Shown piece by piece: positions 1-7,704 of a DNA stretch of 45,084 nt. Source of the DNA: Bacteroidetes bacterium MED-G20 (GTDB taxonomy: Bacteria > Bacteroidota > Bacteroidia > Flavobacteriales_D > Parvicellaceae); the NCBI GenBank assembly GCA_905182745.1, contig CAJJCR010000005.1:112764-157847 (forward strand), in the 5' to 3' direction. Under the pieces are notes generated by a model. That model made no database searches, had not been told where the DNA came from, and saw only the letters and a program-made list of their open reading frames with translations. The translations under genes were made by a program, and so were the position numbers. How positions within the stretch are numbered: the stretch's first letter is position 1; the number at the start of each line of letters is the position of its first letter.

Positions 1-2
1 AT

Positions 3-614
3 ACCAATAGTTATGATTTTTTAGGAATAAGGTATGCTCATTTTCAAAAAGCTACATAGATTTAAGATATTACCAAGGATTATACGATCGTTCAAAAATT
101 GTATATCGTATTTATTCTGGATTGGAATTCCTAAGAAAAATTTAAGTAACGCTCTTCCATTTGAGAAAAGTTTTTTTGCTGGTGGTTCAAATAGTCTTAG
201 AGCCTGGCGAGCAAGGTCTTTAGGTCCAGGAAGTTACTTTGATACACTTAATAGATATGACAAAATAGGAGATATAAAATTTGAAGGGAATTTGGAGGCA
301 CGTTTCCCAATATCAAAATGGATAGAAGGTGCATTTTTTGTAGACTTTGGAAATATTTGGTTAATTGGCTACGATTCATTGCGACCAGAAGGAAAGTTTA
401 ATTGGAACAATGTTATGGATGACATTGCTATTGGGACTGGATTTGGTTTAAGGTTAAACTTTGAATTCTTTATTTTAAGAGCTGACCTAGCAATTCCATT
501 TAAAAACCCAGGAATCCCAATTATGCTAAACCAATGGATCTTTCAAAACAGTTCAAAGACAGAGAGGACTATTTTGCCCCGATATTAAACCTTGGAATTG
601 GCTATCCTTTCTAA
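3..614 (+). CDS. BamA/TamA-family outer-membrane barrel protein, C-terminal part, frameshifted
   Basis: This is the 3' end of a protein of the Omp85 (BamA/TamA, surface antigen D15) family; the 5' part lies outside the window. The long stretch read from about 127 carries the family landmarks FFAGGSNSLRAWRARSLGPG and EGAFFVDFGNIWLI, followed by barrel strands. Three breaks are visible. YAHFQKAT is read in frame 3 up to 56, DLRYYQGLYDRSKIVYRIYSG in frame 2 from 59, GIP onward in frame 1 from about 124, and the terminal KDREDYFAPILNLGIGYPF in frame 3 from 555 to the stop at 612-614. Each is explained by one missing base. The end in aromatic F is usual for Omp85 barrels. The following fbaA-accD order is, from memory, a recurring flavobacterial arrangement, and there the barrel is usually the TamL-like type. 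Whether it is TamL or BamA cannot be told without the N-terminus. Confidence 0.8.
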
Positions 615-624
615 TAAGTTTTAT

Positions 625-654
625 TTGTCTCAACCATCAATTTTTATAGATTTG
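625..654 (+). promoter_or_regulatory. Bacteroidetes-type promoter for fbaA-accD
   Basis: TTG at 625-627 and TAGATTTG at 647-654 match the flavobacterial -33 (TTG) and -7 (TAnnTTTG) elements, with a 19-base spacer inside the known 17-23 range. The start codon of fbaA follows at 702. This is the only promoter in the window where I see both elements. Confidence 0.6.
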
Positions 655-701
655 TTTGAGAAATTTAATTTTAATAAAAATCTAAATAAAAATTACAATA
701 A

Positions 702-1767
702 ATGAGTTCGATAAAGCCAGGTGTAGCCACAGGAAATGAAGTACAAGAAATTTTTAAACTAGCCAAAAGTAAAGAGTTTGCGCTTCCAGCAGTTAACGTT
801 ATTAGTTCAAGTAGTATAAATGCTGTTTTAGAAACTGCAAAAGAATTAAATGCTCCGGTAATAATTCAGTTTTCAAATGGCGGAGCAGTTTTTAATGCGG
901 GCAAAGGCTTAGATAACGAAAATCAATCTGCAGCTATTGCTGGTGCTATTGCTGGTGCAAAACACGTACATACTATGGCCAAAGCTTATGGTGTTCCTGT
1001 TATTTTACATACGGACCATTGTGCAAAAAAACTTCTTCCTTGGTTAGATGGATTAATTGAAGCAAGTGAGATTAATTTTAAAGAAAAAGGTTATCCTCTC
1101 TTTAGTTCTCACATGATTGATCTTTCCGAAGAATCGATAGAAGAAAATATGGCTATTTGTAAAAAATATTTGCAGAGAATGTCTAAAATAGGAATGACCT
1201 TAGAAATAGAATTAGGAATCACAGGTGGTGAAGAAGATGGAGTTGACAACACAGATATAGACGATTCTAAGCTTTACACTCAGCCTGAGGAAGTTGCATA
1301 TGCCTATGAACAGCTTATTCAAGTTAGCGATAAGTTTACAGTTGCAGCAGCTTTTGGAAATGTTCATGGTGTATATAAACCAGGTAATGTGAAACTGACT
1401 CCAAAGATTCTTAAAAACTCTCAGGAATTTATTTCAAAAAAACACAATCTTGAGCACAATTATATAGATTTTGTTTTTCATGGCGGTTCTGGATCTTCTG
1501 TTGAGGAAATTCGAGAAGGAATTAGTTATGGAGTAATTAAAATGAATATCGATACTGATTTACAATATGCTTACATGGAAGGAATAAGAGATTATTTTAA
1601 TGATAAATCTCGAATTCCTAAAAACACAAATTGGAAATCCTGATGGCCAGGATGTTCCCAATAAAAAACATTACGACCCTAGGAAGTGGGTAAGGGAAGC
1701 AGAACTAACTTTCAAAGATCGTCTAAAGCAAGCTTTTGAAGATTTAAACAATATTAATACCTTATGA
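702..1767 (+). CDS. fbaA: Class II fructose-bisphosphate aldolase (one frameshift)
   Basis: Cleaves fructose 1,6-bisphosphate to DHAP and glyceraldehyde 3-phosphate in glycolysis, and the reverse in gluconeogenesis; a cytosolic zinc enzyme. HTDHC near residue 105 supplies the catalytic Asp and a zinc His. ELGITGGEEDGVD (169-181), GNVHGVY (His221) and FVFHGGSGSS (His259) are the other metal and substrate motifs of the long E. coli-like class IIA type. The first frame stops at 1643, but the family C-terminus (IGNPDG, NKKHYDPRKWVREAE, QAFEDLNNI) continues in the next frame to a TGA at 1765-1767. Removing one C near 1611 gives DKSEFLKTQIGNP, the expected sequence, so a one-base insertion there is the likely cause. 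Merged length is about 354 residues, normal for the family. The stop overlaps the accD start in ATGA, which indicates co-transcription. Confidence 0.9.
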
Positions 1768-2624
1768 GCGAGCAAGCACAAAACCCTTGGTTTAAAAGAA
1801 AGCTAAAAGGCATTATAACGCCAAGTAGAGAAAAAAAAGAAACTCCGGATGGTTTTTGGCATAAAACTCCCTCGGGAGATGTTATTGAAAAAACTGAACT
1901 AAAAGAAAACTTTTTTGTTACTCCAAAGGAGAGCTATCATGTAAGAATTGGTTCTAAAGAATATTTTGATATAATTTTTGATGACCAAAAGTTTACTTTA
2001 ATTGCAGATGATTTAACTCCAAAGGACAAACTTAAATTTAAAGACAAGAAAAAATATAGCGATAGGATTAAAGAATCAAAGAAAAAAACTGGTCTTAATG
2101 ACGCCATGCGAAGTGCCTATGGGCAAACATCCGGTGAAGGTATTGTGGTAGCTTGTATGGACTTTTCTTTTATTGGAGGTTCCATGGGAAATGTGATGGG
2201 TGAAAAAATAGCTAGGTCTGTAGAGTATGCTATTGAAAAAAAATGTCCACTTATGTTAATTTCGAAATCTGGAGGAGCAAGAATGATGGAAGCAGGCATA
2301 TCTTTAATGCAAATGGCAAAAGCTACAGCAAAACTTACCCAGCTATCTAAAGCTAAATTACCTTACATTTCTTATTTAACTGACCCAACAACTGGGGGAG
2401 TGACAGCTTCTTTTGCAATGTTAGGAGATTTAAATATTGCCGAACCAGGAGCTTTAATTGGTTTTGCAGGACCAAGAGTTATTAAAGAGACTATAGGAAA
2501 AGACTTGCCAGAGGGTTTTCAGACAAGTGAATTTTTATTGGAGAAAGGTTTTTTAGATTTTATAGTTGATAGAAGAGAACTTAAAGCTAAACTAGTTCAG
2601 CTAATTAAGCTTTTTAAAAACTAG
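1764..2624 (+). CDS. accD: Acetyl-CoA carboxylase carboxyltransferase subunit beta
   Basis: With AccA it transfers the carboxyl group from carboxybiotin-BCCP to acetyl-CoA, making malonyl-CoA for fatty-acid synthesis; cytosolic. The crotonase-like carboxyltransferase core is clear: ACMDFSFIGGSMG, SKSGGARMMEAG (acyl-CoA oxyanion region), DPTTGGVTASFAMLGD, EPGALIGFAGPRV and the near-terminal DLPEGFQTSEFLLEKGFLDF. Length is 286 residues, usual for the family. The N-terminal segment that in E. coli AccD holds a four-cysteine zinc ribbon reads WHKTPSGDVIEKTEL here and has no cysteines. From memory this is common in Flavobacteriia, so it is probably a lineage trait. The start codon lies inside the fbaA stop (ATGA). 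The other carboxylase subunits are not adjacent, although a biotin carboxylase is encoded at 24.4 kb. Confidence 0.95.
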   Translation: MSEQAQNPWFKRKLKGIITPSREKKETPDGFWHKTPSGDVIEKTELKENFFVTPKESYHVRIGSKEYFDIIFDDQKFTLIADDLTPKDKLKFKDKKKYSDRIKESKKKTGLNDAMRSAYGQTSGEGIVVACMDFSFIGGSMGNVMGEKIARSVEYAIEKKCPLMLISKSGGARMMEAGISLMQMAKATAKLTQLSKAKLPYISYLTDPTTGGVTASFAMLGDLNIAEPGALIGFAGPRVIKETIGKDLPEGFQTSEFLLEKGFLDFIVDRRELKAKLVQLIKLFKN

Positions 2625-2741
2625 AAAGTACCTTATGTTTTTACTGCTAACACTAAATTTTCATTAGATTTTCATTTTATATTATTGCAAATCTTTAATT
2701 TCAATTCCTCTACTTTTTTATTTAATTAGGTATAAATTTCT

Positions 2742-2749
2742 TAACTTTG
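2742..2749 (+). promoter_or_regulatory. Candidate -7 box (TAACTTTG) upstream of the membrane protein gene
   Basis: TAACTTTG matches the Bacteroidetes TAnnTTTG element and sits 23 bases before the ATG at 2773. No TTG is found at the expected -33 distance, so support is partial. Confidence 0.35.
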
Positions 2750-2772
2750 AGATTCAAAGTTAAATTTTGCTT

Positions 2773-3420
2773 ATGAAAAATAATCAACCAGAGAACGATT
2801 TGGGTCTAATAAAAGACTTAATGGAAAAATCAACTAAGTTTTCAAACCTTTCGGGAATTGCTGTATTTTTTACTGGTATATTGGCTATGATTGGTGCATC
2901 TTTTGTTTATTTTGACATTGGATTTTCTGTTAGTGAATTAGATATTTCATATGCTCAGTTAATCAACCAAAATGGAGAACCTGAAGATCTTTTCCTTAAA
3001 CTAAAACTTTTAATTCTTATAGCTTCTTTAATTTTAATTTCTTCTATTGTTATTATGTATTTAACAGCACTTAAGAAATCAGGTAAAGAGGGAATTCCAC
3101 TTTTTAATTCTTCTTTTTCTAGAACCCTTAAATCTTTATTTATTCCATTATTTGCTGGTGGAATTTTTTGTTTGCTACTCATAAATAATCATATGTACGG
3201 ATTGGTTGCACCTGCAACTTTGATTTTTTATGGACTAGGTCTCGTTAGTTCTAGTAAATTCAGTTACAATGAGTTGGAGTTTCTAGGTTATTTTGAGTTG
3301 TTATTAGGATTTATAGCCTCGTTTTATATTGGAAGTGGACTTTTATTTTGGATCATTGGATTTGGCATATGTCACATCTTTTTTGGATTACTAATTCACT
3401 TTAAATACGATAAAAAGTAA
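2773..3420 (+). CDS. Polytopic inner-membrane protein of unknown function
   Basis: I do not recognise a characterised family. The 215-residue protein begins with a short polar segment (NNQPENDLGLIKDLMEKS) and then has about six hydrophobic segments, such as GIAVFFTGILAMIGASFVYF, LLILIASLILISSIVIMY and FELLLGFIASFYIGSGLLFW, and ends in a basic tail. This fits an inner-membrane protein with little soluble mass. ATG at 2773 is preferred to the in-frame TTG at 2767 because it is the stronger codon and lies directly downstream of a -7 box. The stop codon abuts the ATG of the winged-helix gene at 3421, so the two are almost certainly co-transcribed and may work as a pair. From memory, similar membrane protein/HTH pairs recur in Bacteroidota, but no function is established that I can cite. 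Confidence 0.75.
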   Translation: MKNNQPENDLGLIKDLMEKSTKFSNLSGIAVFFTGILAMIGASFVYFDIGFSVSELDISYAQLINQNGEPEDLFLKLKLLILIASLILISSIVIMYLTALKKSGKEGIPLFNSSFSRTLKSLFIPLFAGGIFCLLLINNHMYGLVAPATLIFYGLGLVSSSKFSYNELEFLGYFELLLGFIASFYIGSGLLFWIIGFGICHIFFGLLIHFKYDKK

Positions 3421-3711
3421 ATGGAAGGTTATGGTCTTTTAAATAAAGCTTTTGATTCAAGAGTTAGATTAGGATTGATGTCAATTCTGTCTGTTAATGA
3501 ATGGGTGAGCTATAAAGAGATTAAAAACCTTTTAGAATTGACTGATGGAAATTTAGCCAGTCATATCCATGCATTAGAGAAAATTAATTTTATTGAAATT
3601 AAAAAACAATTTATTGGAAAAAAACCTTTAACGACCTACAGAGTAACCAATATTGGTAAAAATGCTTTCAAAGAGCATATCTCAGGATTAGAAAAACTGA
3701 TAAATAATTAA
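3421..3711 (+). CDS. Small winged-helix transcriptional regulator (HTH_34 type)
   Basis: A 96-residue DNA-binding protein that is almost entirely one winged helix. The N-terminal helix (NKAFDSRVRLGLMSIL), the recognition region (LTDGNLASHIHALEKINFIEI) and the wing (FIGKKPLTTYRVTNIGKNAF) match the HTH_34/MarR-ArsR-like family, whose hallmark is TDGNL.xHl followed by GKKPxTxY. It lacks a separate ligand domain and metal-binding cysteines, so the effector is unknown. The gene starts on the base after the stop of the upstream membrane protein. This suggests either that it regulates the pair's own expression or that the membrane partner controls it; neither is shown by the sequence. Confidence 0.85.
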   Translation: MEGYGLLNKAFDSRVRLGLMSILSVNEWVSYKEIKNLLELTDGNLASHIHALEKINFIEIKKQFIGKKPLTTYRVTNIGKNAFKEHISGLEKLINN

Positions 3712-3773
3712 ATTTTCTAGGTAATTATTTTGTACCTTAACATAAATATTATTTTATTAGCAAAAAAATCAAA

Positions 3774-4685
3774 ATGAAAAGTTTATTTACAAACCTAATT
3801 TTAATGTCATTTGTCTTCGGAGTTTCATCATGTTCCTCCTCTTCAGATGAAAACAATTCTAAAGAGGCTGTGGAAGTTGTAGCAGAAGAGTTAGTAGAAG
3901 AAACAACTAACGATCATGTGTTTTATCAAGTACCAACTCCTAATGAATTATTTGCAGTTTTAAAAAACAGTGATGTTCCGTTTAATAAAGAAATATTAAA
4001 TGATGTTTCTAACTCTGGAAATTACCTCACCAAATATTCTAAAGCGTTAAATTTTGGTGTTTATACTGCAGATTTAGCTTATGCAACAAGCCAAGGAAGC
4101 TTTGAAGACGCAGCGTCTTTGTTTGAGGCTGTTAAAAGTTTATCTAAAGATTTAGAAATTGAGAATGCAATTGATCAAATAATTTTCGAAAGGTTAAAGG
4201 AGAATTTGGAAAATGCAAACGCAGATTCTTTATTTTATTTATCTAATGAGACTTATTACAATGCATTTTCTTACTTAGAAGAAAATAATCGTCAGGATGT
4301 TCTTGGAATTATTGCAGTAGGCGGTTGGATTGAAGGTCTATACATAATTCTAAATTTAAAGCCATACGCTGAAGATTCTGAAATTTGTCAAAGAATTGCA
4401 GATCAGAAATTAACCTTAGAAAATTTGTTAATTTTTGTTTCTGATATTGAAAATGAAAAACTTATTGATTTATTAAGTGATTTATCATCAATAGAAGAAA
4501 TTTTCAACCAACAGAACGAAAATTCTAATGATGAAACGAACGATGCAGAGGTTAGTAACTCAACCAATGAAAACGGCGTAATGGTTTTTGGAGGTGGTAA
4601 TTCAGTAACTCTTACTAACTCTCAATTTGATCAATTAAAAAGTGTAGTAATGGATTTGAGAACTTCAATTATTGAAGGAAACTAA
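3774..4685 (+). CDS. Lipoprotein of unknown function, conserved-looking in Bacteroidota
   Basis: A lipoprotein signal ends in the lipobox GVSSC (Cys20), followed by an acidic, serine-rich linker (SSSSDENNSKEAVEVV) that suggests the globular part is held away from the membrane. The body is mostly helical, with recognisable stretches YQVPTPNELFAVL, LNFGVYTADLAYA and GIIAVGGWIEGLYI. I recall these as a widespread Bacteroidota lipoprotein family without known function. A low-complexity Asn/Glu/Thr segment precedes the C-terminus, which contains VMVFGGGNSVTLT. The gene is followed after 15 bases by a secreted protein, so the two are probably one transcript. Location is presumably periplasmic, anchored to the inner or outer membrane. 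No catalytic motif is visible. Confidence 0.75.
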   Translation: MKSLFTNLILMSFVFGVSSCSSSSDENNSKEAVEVVAEELVEETTNDHVFYQVPTPNELFAVLKNSDVPFNKEILNDVSNSGNYLTKYSKALNFGVYTADLAYATSQGSFEDAASLFEAVKSLSKDLEIENAIDQIIFERLKENLENANADSLFYLSNETYYNAFSYLEENNRQDVLGIIAVGGWIEGLYIILNLKPYAEDSEICQRIADQKLTLENLLIFVSDIENEKLIDLLSDLSSIEEIFNQQNENSNDETNDAEVSNSTNENGVMVFGGGNSVTLTNSQFDQLKSVVMDLRTSIIEGN

Positions 4686-4700
4686 TTTAAATTTATTAAA

Positions 4701-5312
4701 ATGAAAAGAACTAATTTTTTAACAATAATTTTTTTAATGGCAGTGCCATTAATTGATTTTGCTCAAAGTCAAAGAGAGTGTTACAACACTGTTTCTTTTT
4801 GCGAAACAGAAAGAAAAGAAGGTTTTACTAAAAATATGCAAAGCTTAAGCGGTGCATTTGAACAGGGAGATACCTCTGAAGTTCAGATAATAGTATATAA
4901 AAATATGGAATACAGAGTTTCTATATGTTCACCTTCCAACCCTGAATTAGCAGGGAAATTTCAATTCAAAATAGCTGAGGATGTGAAGAAAGGTGTTTGG
5001 AAAGAAAGCACCATTTATGTTGATTCTACTTATGATGACGAGAATTATGATACGCAGACTGTAAAAGTTCCAAAAACACAAAGAAAGAGAGTTTATGAAA
5101 CTATTGAAGAAGTAAGATATGATAATGCAGACTATGAAATGAGTCAAGAGTTCGTTTTTACATCTAATAAAACTAGAAAGCTTAGAGTTAAAGTTTATGT
5201 TCCTAATGCCGATGCAGAGGAAATGTCTTCTGGTCTTTCTGGAAGTAGTTATGCCTGTGTTGGTCTTCTCATAGAGCACCAGCCTGGTGTTGTTACTGGT
5301 TTTAGTAGGTAA
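4701..5312 (+). CDS. Secreted protein of unknown function
   Basis: A 203-residue protein with a type I signal peptide (hydrophobic TIIFLMAVPLIDFA, probable cleavage before QSQ). The mature part carries five cysteines (in RECYNTVSFC, SICSP and SYACVG), which would suit disulphides in the periplasm. A central strongly charged, repetitive stretch (VPKTQRKRVYETIEEVRYD) separates two beta-rich halves. I recognise no catalytic motif or named domain. It lies 15 bases downstream of the lipoprotein gene and 17 bases upstream of the NrnA-like gene. From memory, a protein of this kind often accompanies that lipoprotein in related genomes, which would imply a joint envelope role; this is inference. Confidence 0.7.
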   Translation: MKRTNFLTIIFLMAVPLIDFAQSQRECYNTVSFCETERKEGFTKNMQSLSGAFEQGDTSEVQIIVYKNMEYRVSICSPSNPELAGKFQFKIAEDVKKGVWKESTIYVDSTYDDENYDTQTVKVPKTQRKRVYETIEEVRYDNADYEMSQEFVFTSNKTRKLRVKVYVPNADAEEMSSGLSGSSYACVGLLIEHQPGVVTGFSR

Positions 5313-5329
5313 ACTTCATTGATGGTTTT

Positions 5330-6316
5330 ATGAAAGAACTTATTAAAACCAAAAAACATGCTTTAATTTTATCACATCAAGGTCCGGATGGCGATTCTAT
5401 TGGCTCTTCTGTATCACTTAGCTTATATTTAAGTAAAATTGGAGTTGATAACAAGATTATCTTTCCAGATAGTTATCCAAGTTTTTATTCTTGGGTAAAT
5501 GGAATTGATAATTCAATTGTTGCATCAGAAAATTTAGAATTACTTAATGATTTATTTATTAAATCAGATTTAATATTCTGTTTGGATTTTAATCACAGAA
5601 AAAGAGTAGGTGTTAATTTAAGTCCATTTCTATTTAATACATCAAATAAACATGTAATTGTAATTGACCATCATACAAACCCTGAAAAATTTGGAGATTC
5701 TGAAATTATTGATACTAATGCATCATCAACTTGTGAGTTAGTATTCAATTTAATTAAAAAAAATGGTGATTTAGATCTTATTGATGTTTCCATTGCTGAA
5801 TCTATATATATTGGTCTCATTACTGATACAGGTTCTTTTAAATATTCTTCTGTTTCTTCATCTACCCATCTTATTGCCTCTAAGCTTAAAGATATAGGCT
5901 TAAATCACGTAGATATTCATGATAATATTTTTGATCAAAACTCAGTATCTAAAATCAATCTTTTAGGATATGCTCTGCAAAAAATTAAGATCGATCAAAA
6001 ATCTTCTTTAGCCTATTTAATGCTTTCCAAAAGAGAATTAGAACAGTTTGATTTTCAAAAAGGAGATTCTGAAGGGTTTGTTAATTATTGTCTTTCTATC
6101 AAAAATATTAAAAATGCTGTTTTTTTAAGAGAAGATAAAAGTCTTATTAAAATTTCTTTCAGATCCAAAGGGGATGTAAAGATGAATGAATTTTCTCAAA
6201 AATATTATGGTGGAGGAGGTCACCAAAATGCAGCAGGTGCAGCTGTTGAAAGTGACGACATTGAATTAGTTACAAAAACATTAATTGAAAATTTTAGATC
6301 CTTTTGTTCCGTTTAA
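5330..6316 (+). CDS. nrnA: DHH-family phosphoesterase, NrnA-like (nanoRNase / pAp phosphatase)
   Basis: Proteins of this family degrade 2-5 nt RNA fragments and dephosphorylate 3'-phosphoadenosine 5'-phosphate, using manganese in the cytosol. SHQGPDGDSIGS (15-26) is the first metal motif, DFNH (86-89) the second, DHH (113-115) the name-giving third and ITDTGSFKYSS the fourth. The C-terminal DHHA1 domain ends in GGGGHQNAAGA, which binds substrate phosphate. Length is 328 residues, typical of bacterial NrnA. The catalytic set is complete, so the enzyme should be active; whether nanoRNA or pAp is the preferred substrate cannot be told. The next gene starts inside its 3' end (overlap 13 bases), which points to translational coupling with the GldI-like lipoprotein. 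Confidence 0.9.
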   Translation: MKELIKTKKHALILSHQGPDGDSIGSSVSLSLYLSKIGVDNKIIFPDSYPSFYSWVNGIDNSIVASENLELLNDLFIKSDLIFCLDFNHRKRVGVNLSPFLFNTSNKHVIVIDHHTNPEKFGDSEIIDTNASSTCELVFNLIKKNGDLDLIDVSIAESIYIGLITDTGSFKYSSVSSSTHLIASKLKDIGLNHVDIHDNIFDQNSVSKINLLGYALQKIKIDQKSSLAYLMLSKRELEQFDFQKGDSEGFVNYCLSIKNIKNAVFLREDKSLIKISFRSKGDVKMNEFSQKYYGGGGHQNAAGAAVESDDIELVTKTLIENFRSFCSV

Positions 6317-6837
6317 TATTTATAGTTTTTTTGTTCTGTTCTTTATTTTCTTGTGAAAATAATAAAGAGAATTTTCAGGAGGATGATTTATTAGGTGTTT
6401 TTGATAAAGAATCCTCTATAAAAATGAATAAGGCTTGGTTGGTTGACGAAGTTTTTAAAATTGATCAGTATTGTTTAAGACAGGGTTGGGATATGTTAAG
6501 TACTGAAAGTGGTCTTAGATATAAAATTTTAAGTAAAAGTAATTCTGGTATTAAAGCCAAAGAAGGTAGTGAAGTTGTTATTACTTATGATATTAGATTA
6601 ATGGATTCATTCCAGACCAAATGTTATAATTCAGATTCGAGTGGTTTAGCAAAGTTTAAAGTTGAACATTCTACTATAGAAAGTGGTATTCATGAAGTTG
6701 TAACCTATTTAGAAAAGAACGATAGTGTTTTAGTGATTTTGCCTCATCATATAGCTCACGGAATATCTGGAGATTCTAAACTAATCCCTCCGCTATCTAC
6801 AGTTTTATACTTTATTAAAATTATAGACATTGAATAA
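6304..6837 (+). CDS. GldI-like FKBP-type peptidyl-prolyl isomerase lipoprotein
   Basis: Starts with TTG inside the end of nrnA; no ATG is available near the signal sequence. A lipoprotein signal ends at LFSC (Cys17). The rest is one FKBP-type domain: after the helical linker SIKMNKAWLVDEVFKIDQYC come the strands GLRYKILSKSNSG and GSEVVITYDIRL, and the C-terminal strand pair LILPHHIAHGISGDS-like segment with IPPLSTVLYFIKII, which is the FKBP signature ending. In Flavobacterium, GldI is a lipoprotein of this architecture required for gliding and T9SS function, probably by folding periplasmic or outer-membrane clients. Residues lining the FKBP pocket are only partly kept, so isomerase activity is uncertain. 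Other gld genes are not seen in the window, so the gldI assignment is by architecture only. Confidence 0.7.
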   Translation: MFRLIFIVFLFCSLFSCENNKENFQEDDLLGVFDKESSIKMNKAWLVDEVFKIDQYCLRQGWDMLSTESGLRYKILSKSNSGIKAKEGSEVVITYDIRLMDSFQTKCYNSDSSGLAKFKVEHSTIESGIHEVVTYLEKNDSVLVILPHHIAHGISGDSKLIPPLSTVLYFIKIIDIE

Positions 6838-7702
6838 AGCTATTTTATTAAATATTATATTTTTATTTCTTTATAGTTGCAAAGAAAAAAGTAATTCCTT
6901 CATTAAAACTGACAATGGTTATTTATTAAATTTTCATGAAATTTCAGGAGACACTAACCAAGTTAATAAAGGATGTATAATCAATTTGAATATTATTGCC
7001 AAAGATGATCACCAAAAAATTATTTTTTCCTCTAAAGAAAATGGTTTAGATGGGGTTTCTTCTTTTTACTACGATTCCACTATTTTAAAATCTCCAATGA
7101 ATGATATTTTGTTAAAGACATTTACAGGAGATAGTTTGTCATTTTCTATGAAATCCTCTGTCTTTTATAATAGTTTTTTTGGAGAAAATTTTTTAAATAG
7201 AACAATTATAGATTCATCTTTTCTAAAGGTAGACTTAAAAGTTTTAGGTTATTTTAATTTTCAAGAGCAAATAGATTATCAAAACAAACTTGAAATATCT
7301 GCTCAGAACAAAGAAGATTCAATTTTGGATTTTGCTAAAAAGTCCTGGGATAGTAAATTTCTAAATATTTATAAAAGCCATGGTTTATATGCTATTAGAT
7401 TGTCTTCAAATGATTCTTTAAATTTTTATGGGGATTCTGTCAAAAATGAAATTATTATTGGTTATACCATGAATGAAATTTCAGGAATCTTCATTATGAA
7501 ACAATTTATTTGAATTATTGTTTATGATAGAACCAAAGAAGGTCAATTATTGGAAGGGTTTGAAATTCTTGTAGGTAATTTCCAAAAGGGGGATTCTATT
7601 GTTGCATTAATTCCATCAAATCTTTTATTTGGGAGAAATGGTTCATTTATTAATCAAATTCCACCTTTTACACCTATGAAGGTCAATTTAAAAATAAATT
7701 AA
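6830..7702 (+). CDS. FKBP-like lipoprotein interrupted by an in-frame TGA
   Basis: A second FKBP-like lipoprotein, starting with TTG and overlapping the previous gene by 8 bases; lipobox LYSC (Cys17). The first reading stops at 7511-7513, 227 residues in. The same frame continues past the stop with VYDRTKEGQLLEGFEILVG, DSIVALIPSNLLFGRNG and QIPPFTPMKVNLKIN up to TAA at 7700-7702. That is the missing second half of an FKBP domain (substrate pocket plus the IPP...V.L ending), so the gene should be about 290 residues. The segment just before the TGA (from MNEISG to KQFI) fits the family poorly, while neighbouring frames give plausible sequence such as KFQESS and YETIYLNY. Two compensating indels between about 7465 and 7520 are therefore more likely than a true nonsense mutation. 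Role presumably parallels GldI-like folding factors. Confidence 0.65.
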
Positions 7703-7704
7703 TT

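Noticed and set aside
3-614. A true short gene starting at the ATG at position 34
   Set aside because: The first about 30 residues from that ATG are an out-of-frame reading of barrel sequence that is clear in the neighbouring frame (DLRYYQGLYDRSK).
629-663. Possible terminator hairpin TCTCAA...TTGAGA before fbaA
   Set aside because: The stem is 6 bp with a loop of more than 20 bases and it overlaps a good promoter.
4947-5279. 110-codon open frame on the minus strand
   Set aside because: It lies wholly inside the secreted-protein gene, which has a signal peptide and sensible composition; the antisense product looks like none.
7511-7513. Recoded TGA (selenocysteine or alternative code)
   Set aside because: TGA is used as a normal stop elsewhere, no SECIS-like structure or selenocysteine gene was seen, and flanking sequence fits compensating indels.
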